Of a DNA stretch of 25,131 bases, positions 8,858 to 15,898 are shown piece by piece. Source of the DNA: JBMNUL01 sp050946255 (GTDB taxonomy: Bacteria > Actinomycetota > Coriobacteriia > Coriobacteriales > CADBOM01); contig JBMNUL010000017.1 in NCBI GenBank assembly GCA_050946255.1, forward strand, positions 1-25,131, written 5' to 3'. The translations under genes were made by a program, and so were the position numbers. The notes below the pieces were generated by a model. That model had not been told where the DNA came from, searched no databases, and worked only from the letters and a program-made list of their open reading frames with translations. Each line of letters opens with the position of its first letter. Within the stretch, counting starts at the first letter, position 1.

Positions 8858-9409
8858 TCACCTTCCTCCGGCAACGTCTTCGAATATATCGTTGCCAAGG
8901 GAGTCTATGGCGACGAACGCCGGGAAGTCCTTGAGCTCGAGCTTCCTCAGAGCCTCGGCGCCCAGGTCTTCCCATGCAACTGTCTCTGCAGAGATCACAT
9001 GGGTTGCCAATAGCGCGGCAACTCCCCCTACTGCCGTGAGATGAACCGTCCCGAATTTCTTGCAGGCCTCGCGGACCTCTTCGGACCTCGAGCCCTTGCC
9101 GAGCGTCAACGTGATTCCCGCCTCGTACAGGGCAGGCGAAGCGAAATCCATTCTCGAGGCCGTGGTGGGTCCAACCGACCCGAGCGGACGTCCTGCCGCT
9201 GCCGGAGTCGGACCAGCGTAGAAAAGGGCCTGACCGGCGAATCCGAACGGGAGCTCACCGTTCTCATCCAGATACTCCAATGCGCGGGCATGACCGGCAT
9301 CCCTCATCGTGTAAATCGTTCCATCTAGCACAACAGGATCTCCGGCTCTTAGATCGGAGAGCTGGGAAACATCTGCCGGAAGCACTATCCTCTTGACCTC
9401 TTGCATCAT
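8858..9409 (-). CDS. Class I fumarate hydratase, beta (C-terminal) subunit
   Basis: Beta subunit of the iron-sulfur fumarase/tartrate dehydratase family, which hydrates fumarate to L-malate reversibly. The 183-residue protein shows AGDPVVLDGTIYTMRDAGH near the N-terminus, FYAGPTP, the conserved VGPTTASRMD, and TLGKGSRSEEV in place of the more usual IGKG. The first of two tandem ATGs at 9409 overlaps the alpha-subunit stop as ATGA, so translation is probably coupled. The pair corresponds to the two halves of single-chain FumA of E. coli. TtdB-type L-tartrate dehydratase is the main alternative; mdh next door favours fumarase. Confidence 0.92.
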   Translation of the reverse strand: MMQEVKRIVLPADVSQLSDLRAGDPVVLDGTIYTMRDAGHARALEYLDENGELPFGFAGQALFYAGPTPAAAGRPLGSVGPTTASRMDFASPALYEAGITLTLGKGSRSEEVREACKKFGTVHLTAVGGVAALLATHVISAETVAWEDLGAEALRKLELKDFPAFVAIDSLGNDIFEDVAGGR

Positions 9410-10284
9410 CTGCCGCCCCCAACGAGTTCCATGCTCGCGGAGCGCATCGCGCAGCAACCCATGTTTATCGCCAGGGGGAGCGCTGCGATATGGCACGGCG
9501 CGGTCTTGACGTTGACCGCTACCGCCGTGGTGTCTCCACCAAGACCCGCAGGTCCCATTCCAGTTGCATTCACAGCCTCGAGAAGATCGACTTCGAGCTC
9601 GGCCACTCTAGGGTCTGCATTGTGGGATCCCACAGGCCTGAGCAGGGCCTTCTTCGCCAGGCCCCCGACCTTGTCGAAAGTCGCCCCGACCCCAATTCCA
9701 ATCAGGAGCGGGGGACACGCACTCGATGCCTTCTCGCGCACGCACTTGACCACTTGGTCCTTGATCCCATCGTAACCAGCGCCCGGTGGGAGCATGACGA
9801 CCCTTGAAGCGTTGTCAGAGCCACCGCCCTTGAGCATGACGTGGAGCGTGGCGCCCTTTCCCGGCCTGAAGCCAATCTCAGTGAATGCGGGGGTGTTGTC
9901 TCCGGTGTTGGTTCTGTCCACGAGAGCATCTCGCAGGAGGCTCATCCGGAGCCTTGCCGACTCATATGCCCTTGCAACAGCGCCATCCACCTCGGAGAAG
10001 ATGTCCCCCGGGACGCTCATCTGGTCGCCCACCTCGAGATACACCCACACGGTTCCAGTGTCCTGGCAAAGGGGCACCGAGTCCCTCCTGGCAATCTCGT
10101 CGTTTTTGATGATCATGTCGAGAACCTGCTTGGCTCTCTCAGAGCTCTCGATAGAGCGGGCATCCTTGATGGCAGACAGAACGTCTGGGCGCATCGATGT
10201 TGCGATGGCGGGAATTGCCCTCTCCACCGCATCTGCCACCCCTTTGGCAGTTAAAGATTCGAATGTGCTCGGCGCAGCCTGCAT
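9406..10284 (-). CDS. Class I fumarate hydratase, alpha (N-terminal) subunit
   Basis: Carries the [4Fe-4S] cluster of heterodimeric class I fumarase. Three Cys regions expected for the cluster are present: PLCQDTGT (Cys73), SACPPLLIGIG (Cys190) and NMGCCAMRSA (Cys277/278), numbered from the ATG at 10284. Also seen are MLKGGGSDNAS and LPPGAG. This ATG has GGTGG five nt upstream. A GTG at 10293, three codons earlier, is an alternative. The gene begins about 25 bp after mdh and overlaps the beta subunit by 4 nt. Oxygen sensitivity of this enzyme class fits an anaerobe. An L-tartrate dehydratase alpha subunit is the less likely reading. Confidence 0.92.
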   Translation of the reverse strand: MQAAPSTFESLTAKGVADAVERAIPAIATSMRPDVLSAIKDARSIESSERAKQVLDMIIKNDEIARRDSVPLCQDTGTVWVYLEVGDQMSVPGDIFSEVDGAVARAYESARLRMSLLRDALVDRTNTGDNTPAFTEIGFRPGKGATLHVMLKGGGSDNASRVVMLPPGAGYDGIKDQVVKCVREKASSACPPLLIGIGVGATFDKVGGLAKKALLRPVGSHNADPRVAELEVDLLEAVNATGMGPAGLGGDTTAVAVNVKTAPCHIAALPLAINMGCCAMRSASMELVGGGR

Positions 10285-10308
10285 GAATGCCACCAGCTCG
10301 GAAATTCC

Positions 10309-11232
10309 CTAAAGCGCTGCTATCGATTCGGAGATGCTCTTCGCAGAAGATGCGAGGGCAGCGGAATCCTCGGCATCGAGCCCGAGGTCGACAATCGACT
10401 CGATTCCGGACCTTCCCAGCTTCACTGGAACGCACATGCAGATTCCGTTTACCCCATACTCGCCCTCGAGGTACGCACAGACGCTCATCGTCTTGTGGGA
10501 GTCGGTGAGGATTGCCTCCACCATCGTGGCGATTGATGCTCCGGGCGCGTAGAAGGCAGACCCGGTCTTGAGGAAGTTGACGACCTCGGCGCCACCGTTG
10601 ACGGTGCGCTCGCAGACCTCTGCGACCTTTTCGGGAGAGAGGATCTCGGTGATGGGCTTCCCCTTCACCGTTGAATGCTTTGCCAACGGGACCATTCCCT
10701 TGCCATGTGCTCCCACGACAATCGCCTCCACGTCGTTGATGTCGCAACCGGTGGCCTGCTGGATTGCATAGGCGAACCTGGAGGAGTCGAGCACACCTCC
10801 CATGCCGAAAAGCCTGTTCTTGGGAAGCCCCGACTTCTTGAGAGCCAGATAGGTCATGACGTCAAGAGGGTTGGTGACGCAGATCACGATTGCCTCGGGC
10901 GAGGTGGCCTTCACCTGGTCGATGACGGAGGACATGATCTTGGAGTTGGTGCCGAGAAGGTCTTCCCTCGTCATTCCGGGCTTCCTGGGAACGCCTGCGG
11001 TGATCACGACGATGTCGCTTCCCGCGGTATCCGCGTAATCGTTGGTTCCCGATACGACAGGACCGAACTTCGCGATGGAGCGCATGTGCATCATGTCCAG
11101 CGCCTTGCCCTGCGGGATGCCATCGACAACGTCCACCATGACCACATCGGCAACGTTGTTGAGCAGCAACAGCTCAGCTGCGGTTGCGCCGACGTTTCCC
11201 GCACCCACGATAGTGACTTTCGGATAAGACAT
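10309..11232 (-). CDS. mdh: Malate dehydrogenase, LDH-like type
   Basis: NAD-dependent interconversion of oxaloacetate and L-malate. The 307-residue protein has the Rossmann motif GAGNVGA (10-16) followed by Asp34, which favours NAD. The substrate loop GVPRKPGMTRED (80-91) has Arg83 and Arg89; Arg at the first position marks malate rather than lactate specificity. VTNPLDVMT (119-127), Asp149 and catalytic His176 are present. The catalytic segment reads GAHGKGMVPL, where the family normally has HGD. ATG at 11232 has SD GGAGGGTG at normal spacing. An upstream extension of the frame lacks family similarity. The 175-bp upstream region holds direct repeats and a dyad. It leads a likely mdh-fumarase operon. 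Confidence 0.94.
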   Translation of the reverse strand: MSYPKVTIVGAGNVGATAAELLLLNNVADVVMVDVVDGIPQGKALDMMHMRSIAKFGPVVSGTNDYADTAGSDIVVITAGVPRKPGMTREDLLGTNSKIMSSVIDQVKATSPEAIVICVTNPLDVMTYLALKKSGLPKNRLFGMGGVLDSSRFAYAIQQATGCDINDVEAIVVGAHGKGMVPLAKHSTVKGKPITEILSPEKVAEVCERTVNGGAEVVNFLKTGSAFYAPGASIATMVEAILTDSHKTMSVCAYLEGEYGVNGICMCVPVKLGRSGIESIVDLGLDAEDSAALASSAKSISESIAAL

Positions 11233-11289
11233 GAAAAACACCCTCCATCGAATAAGGTTTTTATGGGATATGGCACAAATCGTCCCACA

Positions 11290-11310
11290 CATTGGGAACA
11301 GATTCCAATG
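11290..11310. promoter_or_regulatory. Inverted repeat upstream of mdh
   Basis: CATTGG (11290-11295) and CCAATG (11305-11310) form a 6-bp inverted repeat, with inner arms GGAA/TTCC around CAGA. It lies 58-78 bp upstream of the mdh start, where an operator or 5'-leader hairpin could act. No regulator family can be assigned by eye. Confidence 0.35.
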
Positions 11311-11314
11311 TTAA

Positions 11315-11378
11315 GGTATCAGAGCCGGTAGGGGTGTTGATTTGAGACATCAGACCCGGCCGGCGGGGCGTTGATTTG
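11315..11378. repeat. Two imperfect 34-bp tandem direct repeats between topA and mdh
   Basis: Two copies with a 34-bp period share the skeleton ATCAGA-CCGG-GGGG-GTTGATTTG. The first covers about 11315-11344 and the second about 11345-11378. The second carries an extra CCGG. They sit about 85-145 bp upstream of the mdh start, next to the inverted repeat at 11290-11310, so they could be regulator sites or a leader structure. Confidence 0.6.
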
Positions 11379-11407
11379 TTTGGATACCGTTGACGGATAT
11401 GCCGGCG

Positions 11408-13930
11408 CTAGCTCTTGGACGAAGAGGCCCTTGACGAGGCCCTTCGGCTCGTGCTCTTTCTGGAGCCCCTCTTGGACCCAGAGCGGCCATTGGTTTTCTT
11501 CTCGTCCTTCTCCCTGCCCGGGCAATCGAGGTTGGGGCAGATCTTCCAGGGACCGCGATTCGTGACGATCACCACCAGCGGTGCGCCGCAATGCTCGCAG
11601 TATTCCCCCGTGGCCTCGATCTTCCCCTGCCTCGGCAGCGGATAGCTCACATGGCATTCGTCGTAGTTCTGGCACCTTATGAAGCGCTTGAGCGTCTTGG
11701 GGTTCTTCTGAGCGATGAGGTGGGAGACCTTGCCCATCTCCGCGCACTTCTTGCACTCCCCCACATCGACGCTAGGCTCGTAGTTGGATTTGCAGTTGGG
11801 GTCGATGCAGATGATCTGCGGCTTCGACCTGAATGCCTGCACCTGTATCTGCGGGCTTCCGCAGATCGGGCAGACCTCTTCCACCGGGCGGAGCCTCCCA
11901 TCTGGCACCGGATACGTCACGTCGCACTCGGGCCATGCAGAGCAGCCGATGAACCTCGACTTGGTCTTCGCGGAGTTCTTGAGCAGCAGGTCATGCCCGC
12001 ACTTGGGACACACCCCTACCTTGGCATCAGCCTGCACTGCATCGGCGAGGGCGTCCCCAACCTCCTCCTTCTTGGGGATGAGGACCTCGATGACGTCGTC
12101 CAGGAGATCCCTGGAATGGCCAACCACGCCGTCGAGAGATTTCTGGCCCTCGGCGATCTCGCTCATCTCCTCTTCCAGCTCTGAGGTCATGTTCGGCGAG
12201 ACGATCCTCGGCGCGAACTGCCCGAGAGCGTCTATCACCGCCATTCCAAGCTGGGTGGGCTCGATTGGGTTTCCCTGTATGTACTTGACCTCCTGCAACC
12301 TGTCTATTATCGAGGCGCGGGTGGATTTCGTCCCCAGACCCAGCCTCTCCATCTCCTGCACGAGCCTGCCCTGGGTGTATCTCGCCGGGGGCTCGGTTTG
12401 CTTCTTCTCGAGCGAAGGGTCTGAAAATTCGAGCACATCACCTGAGGTGATAATCGGCAGCTCGTCTTCCTTCTTCGATCCATACGGGTAGATCTCTCGG
12501 AATCCCGGGTCGACGACGCTGTCCCCATGTGCGACGAATTCCTCGCCATTGACGTCGAGAGAGACCTTAGTTGCCTCGATCTGCGCCGGGTCTGACAGGG
12601 TGGCCATGAACCTCCTCGCGATGAGGTTGTAGAGCTTCCACTCCTCGGCACTCAGCTTTTCCTTAGATGCGAGGCCAGTGGGATGAATTGGCGGATGGTC
12701 GGTGGTCTGGGTCTTGCCCCTCGTTGCCGTGAGCTTTCCCTTGGAGAGAAGCTTGTTGGCATAGGGGGCATATGCCGGATTCCCAGCCAGCATTCTCAGG
12801 TTATCTGCAAGGTTTATCGAGCTGGGATAGACAGTGTTGTCGACCCTCGGGTAGGAAATGTACCCGCCCATGTAGAGGGACTCGGCAATCCTCATCACCC
12901 TACCGGGGGTAAGCCCTATGGAAGAGGCCGTGGTCTGAAGCGATGTCGTGTTGAACGGGGCGGGGGGCAAGACCTTGCGCATCTTCCTGTCCACAGACGA
13001 GACCGTTGCCTTGTCAGCACTCTCTACCTTCGAAAACGCCGCCTTTGCCGCTGCCTCATCCTCGAACCTGCCGACCTTGTGTGTGACCTGGAAGGTCTCA
13101 GAATTGGAATCGGTGCATTTCCCCTTGATTACCCAGTAGTCGGTGGGAACGAAAGCGAGGCGCTCCCTCTCGCGCTCAACGATTATCGCGAGAGTCGGGG
13201 TCTGCACGCGCCCGGCTGACCTCACGGTTCCGAATCCCCCGAACTTTGCCATGGTGAGGTACCTTGTGAGAACTGCGCCCCAGACCAAGTCGATGACCCT
13301 GCGGGAATCTCCGGCCTCGGCCAGGTTGTGGTCGAGCTCCACGAGGTTGTCGAATGCCCTTGTGATCTCTCCCTTTGTGAGCGCTGAGTACCTTGCCCTG
13401 AAAATCGGCACATCCGTGGTGACCTCGTTGATCATCAGCAGGGCGTCCGCACCGATAAGCTCTCCCTCCCGGTCGAAGTCCGTTGCGATGATTATCTCGC
13501 TCGCCTTCTTGGCGAGGTTCTTGAGCGAACGGATGATGTCCTTCTCGGCTGGGGTCTTGACCACTGGTGCATAAACGAGATAGGGAAGCACCGGCACCTT
13601 CCAGTCCTTCAGAATCACCCCGTTCTCGTAAAACGGCCTGCGCTTCTTGAACGGGGGCTTTTCGAGCTTGTCCGGAATGTCAGTGGCCGGAATCTTGTTG
13701 TCATCCGCATCGATTCCAACCCAACCTTCCTTCTTGCTGTACTCGAGCCTGCTGACGAAGTCGAGTCCCAGGATGTGGCCTCTCAATCCGATGGTGACCC
13801 ATTCCTCGCCATCGTGGGTGAATCTGTAGACCTGAGTGTTGTAGACCTTGTCTGTTTTTGGCTTGGTATCTGCCATCAGCTCGGAGATTTTCTGAGCTGC
13901 ATTGTTCTTCTCGGTAACGACGAGTATCAA
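11408..13930 (-). CDS. topA: DNA topoisomerase I (type IA), archaeal-like, with four zinc ribbons
   Basis: Relaxes negatively supercoiled DNA through a 5'-phosphotyrosyl bond. The TOPRIM domain begins MILVVTEKNNAA (Glu7) with TDFDREGE (150-157). The nucleophile is Tyr360 in YISYPRVDNTVYP; the SYPR-DNTVYP form and TTDHPPIHPT (409-418) resemble archaeal TopA, whereas bacterial TopA has TYMRTDS. Four Cys4 ribbons follow: Cys641/644/663/669, 687/690/708/713, 726/729/753/759 and 778/781/798/803. A Ser/Arg/Lys tail ends the protein (about 805-840). The start is TTG at 13930 with AGGAG eight nt upstream; the N-terminus fits the family. About 620 bp upstream are empty. Reverse gyrase is excluded (no helicase). 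Type IA identity is firm; the archaeal affinity needs a tree. Confidence 0.95.
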   Translation of the reverse strand: MILVVTEKNNAAQKISELMADTKPKTDKVYNTQVYRFTHDGEEWVTIGLRGHILGLDFVSRLEYSKKEGWVGIDADDNKIPATDIPDKLEKPPFKKRRPFYENGVILKDWKVPVLPYLVYAPVVKTPAEKDIIRSLKNLAKKASEIIIATDFDREGELIGADALLMINEVTTDVPIFRARYSALTKGEITRAFDNLVELDHNLAEAGDSRRVIDLVWGAVLTRYLTMAKFGGFGTVRSAGRVQTPTLAIIVERERERLAFVPTDYWVIKGKCTDSNSETFQVTHKVGRFEDEAAAKAAFSKVESADKATVSSVDRKMRKVLPPAPFNTTSLQTTASSIGLTPGRVMRIAESLYMGGYISYPRVDNTVYPSSINLADNLRMLAGNPAYAPYANKLLSKGKLTATRGKTQTTDHPPIHPTGLASKEKLSAEEWKLYNLIARRFMATLSDPAQIEATKVSLDVNGEEFVAHGDSVVDPGFREIYPYGSKKEDELPIITSGDVLEFSDPSLEKKQTEPPARYTQGRLVQEMERLGLGTKSTRASIIDRLQEVKYIQGNPIEPTQLGMAVIDALGQFAPRIVSPNMTSELEEEMSEIAEGQKSLDGVVGHSRDLLDDVIEVLIPKKEEVGDALADAVQADAKVGVCPKCGHDLLLKNSAKTKSRFIGCSAWPECDVTYPVPDGRLRPVEEVCPICGSPQIQVQAFRSKPQIICIDPNCKSNYEPSVDVGECKKCAEMGKVSHLIAQKNPKTLKRFIRCQNYDECHVSYPLPRQGKIEATGEYCEHCGAPLVVIVTNRGPWKICPNLDCPGREKDEKKTNGRSGSKRGSRKSTSRRASSRASSSKS

Positions 13931-14551
13931 AACTTGCTCCTAAACGCTTTATTCTGAGGTATCAGCCATGATGTTCACAGCCTCGCCAGCTCCGCCCTTC
14001 AAGCGGGGACCGAAGAGACATGAAGTCCAGAACCTGCGAAAACCAATAAGCCTCCGCGGAACTGAAATCCGCGCTTACGCCGTCTCTGTTGGCCACCCCC
14101 ATGCTATCCACTTGGCGCCCGATTATCTGGAATGCAACCGGAAAGCATTTGGGTTTTCATGCCAACCCGTCATGGCCCTCGAAAAGGGACAGTATCACTA
14201 TCATGCCGTTCTCGCCAAGATGGAAATCGGTTGGAAAGACTAGATTTCCAATATTTTATGCAAACGAAATGCAAACTAGACTAGAGCACCGCCAAAATCA
14301 AGTTGCCCGATTGCGTGGCCACCGTCATGTTGGTGTGCTGCCGTATTCTCAGGGTGAAATCTTCATTGAGAACCTAAAATCCAGAACCAAAAATCCGCTT
14401 GGAAAAGCATAGGCGAACTTGCATTAGGATATACCAAATCAAATCTGAACAGATTTCAACCCAGATTCAAACGGTGAACGCAATGTAGAGCGCAATGGGA
14501 AAAGGTCCGCGCAAATGAATCGGAATCAGACCAGTGCGAAACAGGTCCGAA
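13931..14551. other. 620-bp region without a convincing gene, between hypA and topA
   Basis: No RNA gene is recognisable. Visible are a dyad AAATCTGAACAGATTT (14441-14456), a stem CGCGGA/TCCGCG (14055-14060 and 14068-14073), a doubled ATGCAAAC near 14257-14276, and a more A/T-rich stretch around 14220-14460. On the plus strand a 91-codon open frame starts at ATG 13968 with GAGGT seven nt upstream. It has no recognisable family, so I do not call it a gene. A promoter for topA must lie here or further upstream, but no clear hexamer pair stands out. Confidence 0.5.
14441..14456. promoter_or_regulatory. Operator-like dyad
   Basis: AAATCTGAACAGATTT has 7-bp perfect arms around AA, in an A/T-rich part of the hypA-topA intergenic region. 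The size and symmetry suit a dimeric regulator. A weak terminator stem after hypA is another option, but no T tract follows directly. Confidence 0.3.
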
Positions 14552-14905
14552 CTAATCGTCCGGAAGCTCCACTTCGATTTTCTCAACGGTCAATTCCCTG
14601 CCGGCGATGATGTTGGTGAAATGGCTTCCACATCTTGGGCATTCCATGTGGTAGATGTCATGTTCGAACTCGAGACCGCAATCTGTGCACTTCGATTTGG
14701 CGCTCACGTACTCGACTTCCAATTTCGCCCCCTCGCTCAAGGTCCCCTCGGAAAGGACCTCGAAAGCCAGGTTCAGAGCCTCGTCGATTATTTGGGTGAA
14801 GGCACCGATCTTCAAGTCGATTTCCAAAACCCTCGTTGCCCCGGCCTCCGCAGCAGCTTTGTTGACGGTGTAGAGTATGTCGTTCATCGTGCCCATCTCG
14901 TGCAT
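14552..14905 (-). CDS. hypA: Hydrogenase/urease nickel incorporation protein HypA
   Basis: HypA delivers nickel, with HypB, to the large subunit of [NiFe] hydrogenase. The 117-residue protein begins MHEMG; the family's His2 and Glu3 next to the N-terminus bind nickel, which fixes ATG 14905 as the start. The zinc site is CTDC (Cys73, 76) and CPRCGS (Cys89, 92). It begins 12 nt after the tatC stop, probably cotranscribed. No other hyp gene is in the window. The neighbouring Tat genes fit export of a hydrogenase small subunit, but that is inference. The SD is weak, so translation may depend on readthrough from tatC. Confidence 0.92.
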   Translation of the reverse strand: MHEMGTMNDILYTVNKAAAEAGATRVLEIDLKIGAFTQIIDEALNLAFEVLSEGTLSEGAKLEVEYVSAKSKCTDCGLEFEHDIYHMECPRCGSHFTNIIAGRELTVEKIEVELPDD

Positions 14906-14917
14906 GTGCCAACTCGC

Positions 14918-15877
14918 CTACTTCTCCGCCTTGCTATCCGATTTGCTTTCCGACTCGCTTTCCGCCTTGCTATCAGAGTTGTTCTCAGACTTGCCATCCT
15001 GCTTGCGCTTCGACTTGCTATCTGAATTGTTCTCAGACTTGCCATCCGACTTGCGCTTGGATTTCCTCTTCGACCTCTTGCTGATGCCAATAGCAGCTTC
15101 GGCCGCCTCGATGTCGAGTCCTTCTTCCGCTGCCTGACGTTCGATTCTCTTGCGAAGCACTAACCTCGCCATTCCGAGCGAGACCTCGTAGAGGCTTATC
15201 ATGGCGGCAAACAGCATGAGCATTGGAACCGGCGAGGCGTCGGGGGTAATCGTAGCTGCGGCGAACATGATCACTATGTAGATGACCCTCCAGCTCTCAC
15301 GAAGCTTCTTATAGGGGATGACCTCGAACGCAACAAGATAGAAGACCACGAGGGGGAGCTCAAATGCGATACCGAATGCCAGCTCGAATGTCAGGATCAC
15401 GTTTATGTAGGTGTCGGCGTCTGGGAACACCGTTGCGAAGTCAGCCGCCTGTCCCAACAACCATCCGAACGCCGGGGAGAGAATGAAGAGATAGCAGAAA
15501 ACGTTTCCGATGATGAACAGGGCAAGCCCCACGAAGAAGGTGGGGAGAACCCACTTGCGCTCGTTTTTCTTAAGCGCCGGCAGGAAAAACGCCAGAATGT
15601 TCCAGATCCAGATCGGCGACGTCACTATTATCGATGCGACGAACGCAACCTTGAACCTCAACGTGAAACCCTGGAGCGGGTCGAGAACGTTGAGCTGGTT
15701 GCCACCTACTGTGGGCAGGTACTCCGAAACGGGCTGGATCAAGAAGTCGATGATCTGCGGGGTGAACTCATAGAGCACGATCGTCGCGCCGAAGAGGAAG
15801 ACGATCACGACGATGATCCTCCGCCTCAGCTCGGCGAAGTGGTCCATCAATGGCATTTTCTTGGGTCCGATGGGCAT
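14918..15877 (-). CDS. tatC: Twin-arginine translocase subunit TatC with Lys/Arg/Ser-rich tail
   Basis: Multi-spanning receptor for twin-arginine signal peptides in the cytoplasmic membrane. Family marks are MPLMDHFAELRRRI (8-21), six hydrophobic segments between about 20 and 240, FELAFGIAFELPLVVF (164-179) and ATITPDASPVPM (208-219). TatC normally ends near 250 residues. Here residues 266-319 form a cytoplasmic tail of K, R, S, D, E and N with a 16-residue repeat (KRKSDGKSENNSDSK-like, twice). ATG at 15877 lies 21 nt after the tatA stop, with only a weak SD. ATG 15856 is an alternative, but the first start keeps the usual N-terminus. Confidence 0.95.
   Translation of the reverse strand: MPIGPKKMPLMDHFAELRRRIIVVIVFLFGATIVLYEFTPQIIDFLIQPVSEYLPTVGGNQLNVLDPLQGFTLRFKVAFVASIIVTSPIWIWNILAFFLPALKKNERKWVLPTFFVGLALFIIGNVFCYLFILSPAFGWLLGQAADFATVFPDADTYINVILTFELAFGIAFELPLVVFYLVAFEVIPYKKLRESWRVIYIVIMFAAATITPDASPVPMLMLFAAMISLYEVSLGMARLVLRKRIERQAAEEGLDIEAAEAAIGISKRSKRKSKRKSDGKSENNSDSKSKRKQDGKSENNSDSKAESESESKSDSKAEK
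14971..15066. repeat. Two-copy 48-bp tandem repeat in the tatC 3' end
   Basis: The segments 14971-15018 and 15019-15066 match at most positions and share TTGTTCTCAGACTTGCCATC exactly. The in-frame period of 48 bp gives the duplicated 16-residue unit of the TatC tail. Confidence 0.8.
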
Positions 15878-15898
15878 GGGTATCGGGCGATTTTGGCC

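Noticed and set aside
13931..14551. Possible tRNA, 4.5S RNA or riboswitch in the large gap
   Set aside because: No cloverleaf, SRP core or riboswitch consensus could be found by eye; only short stems are present.
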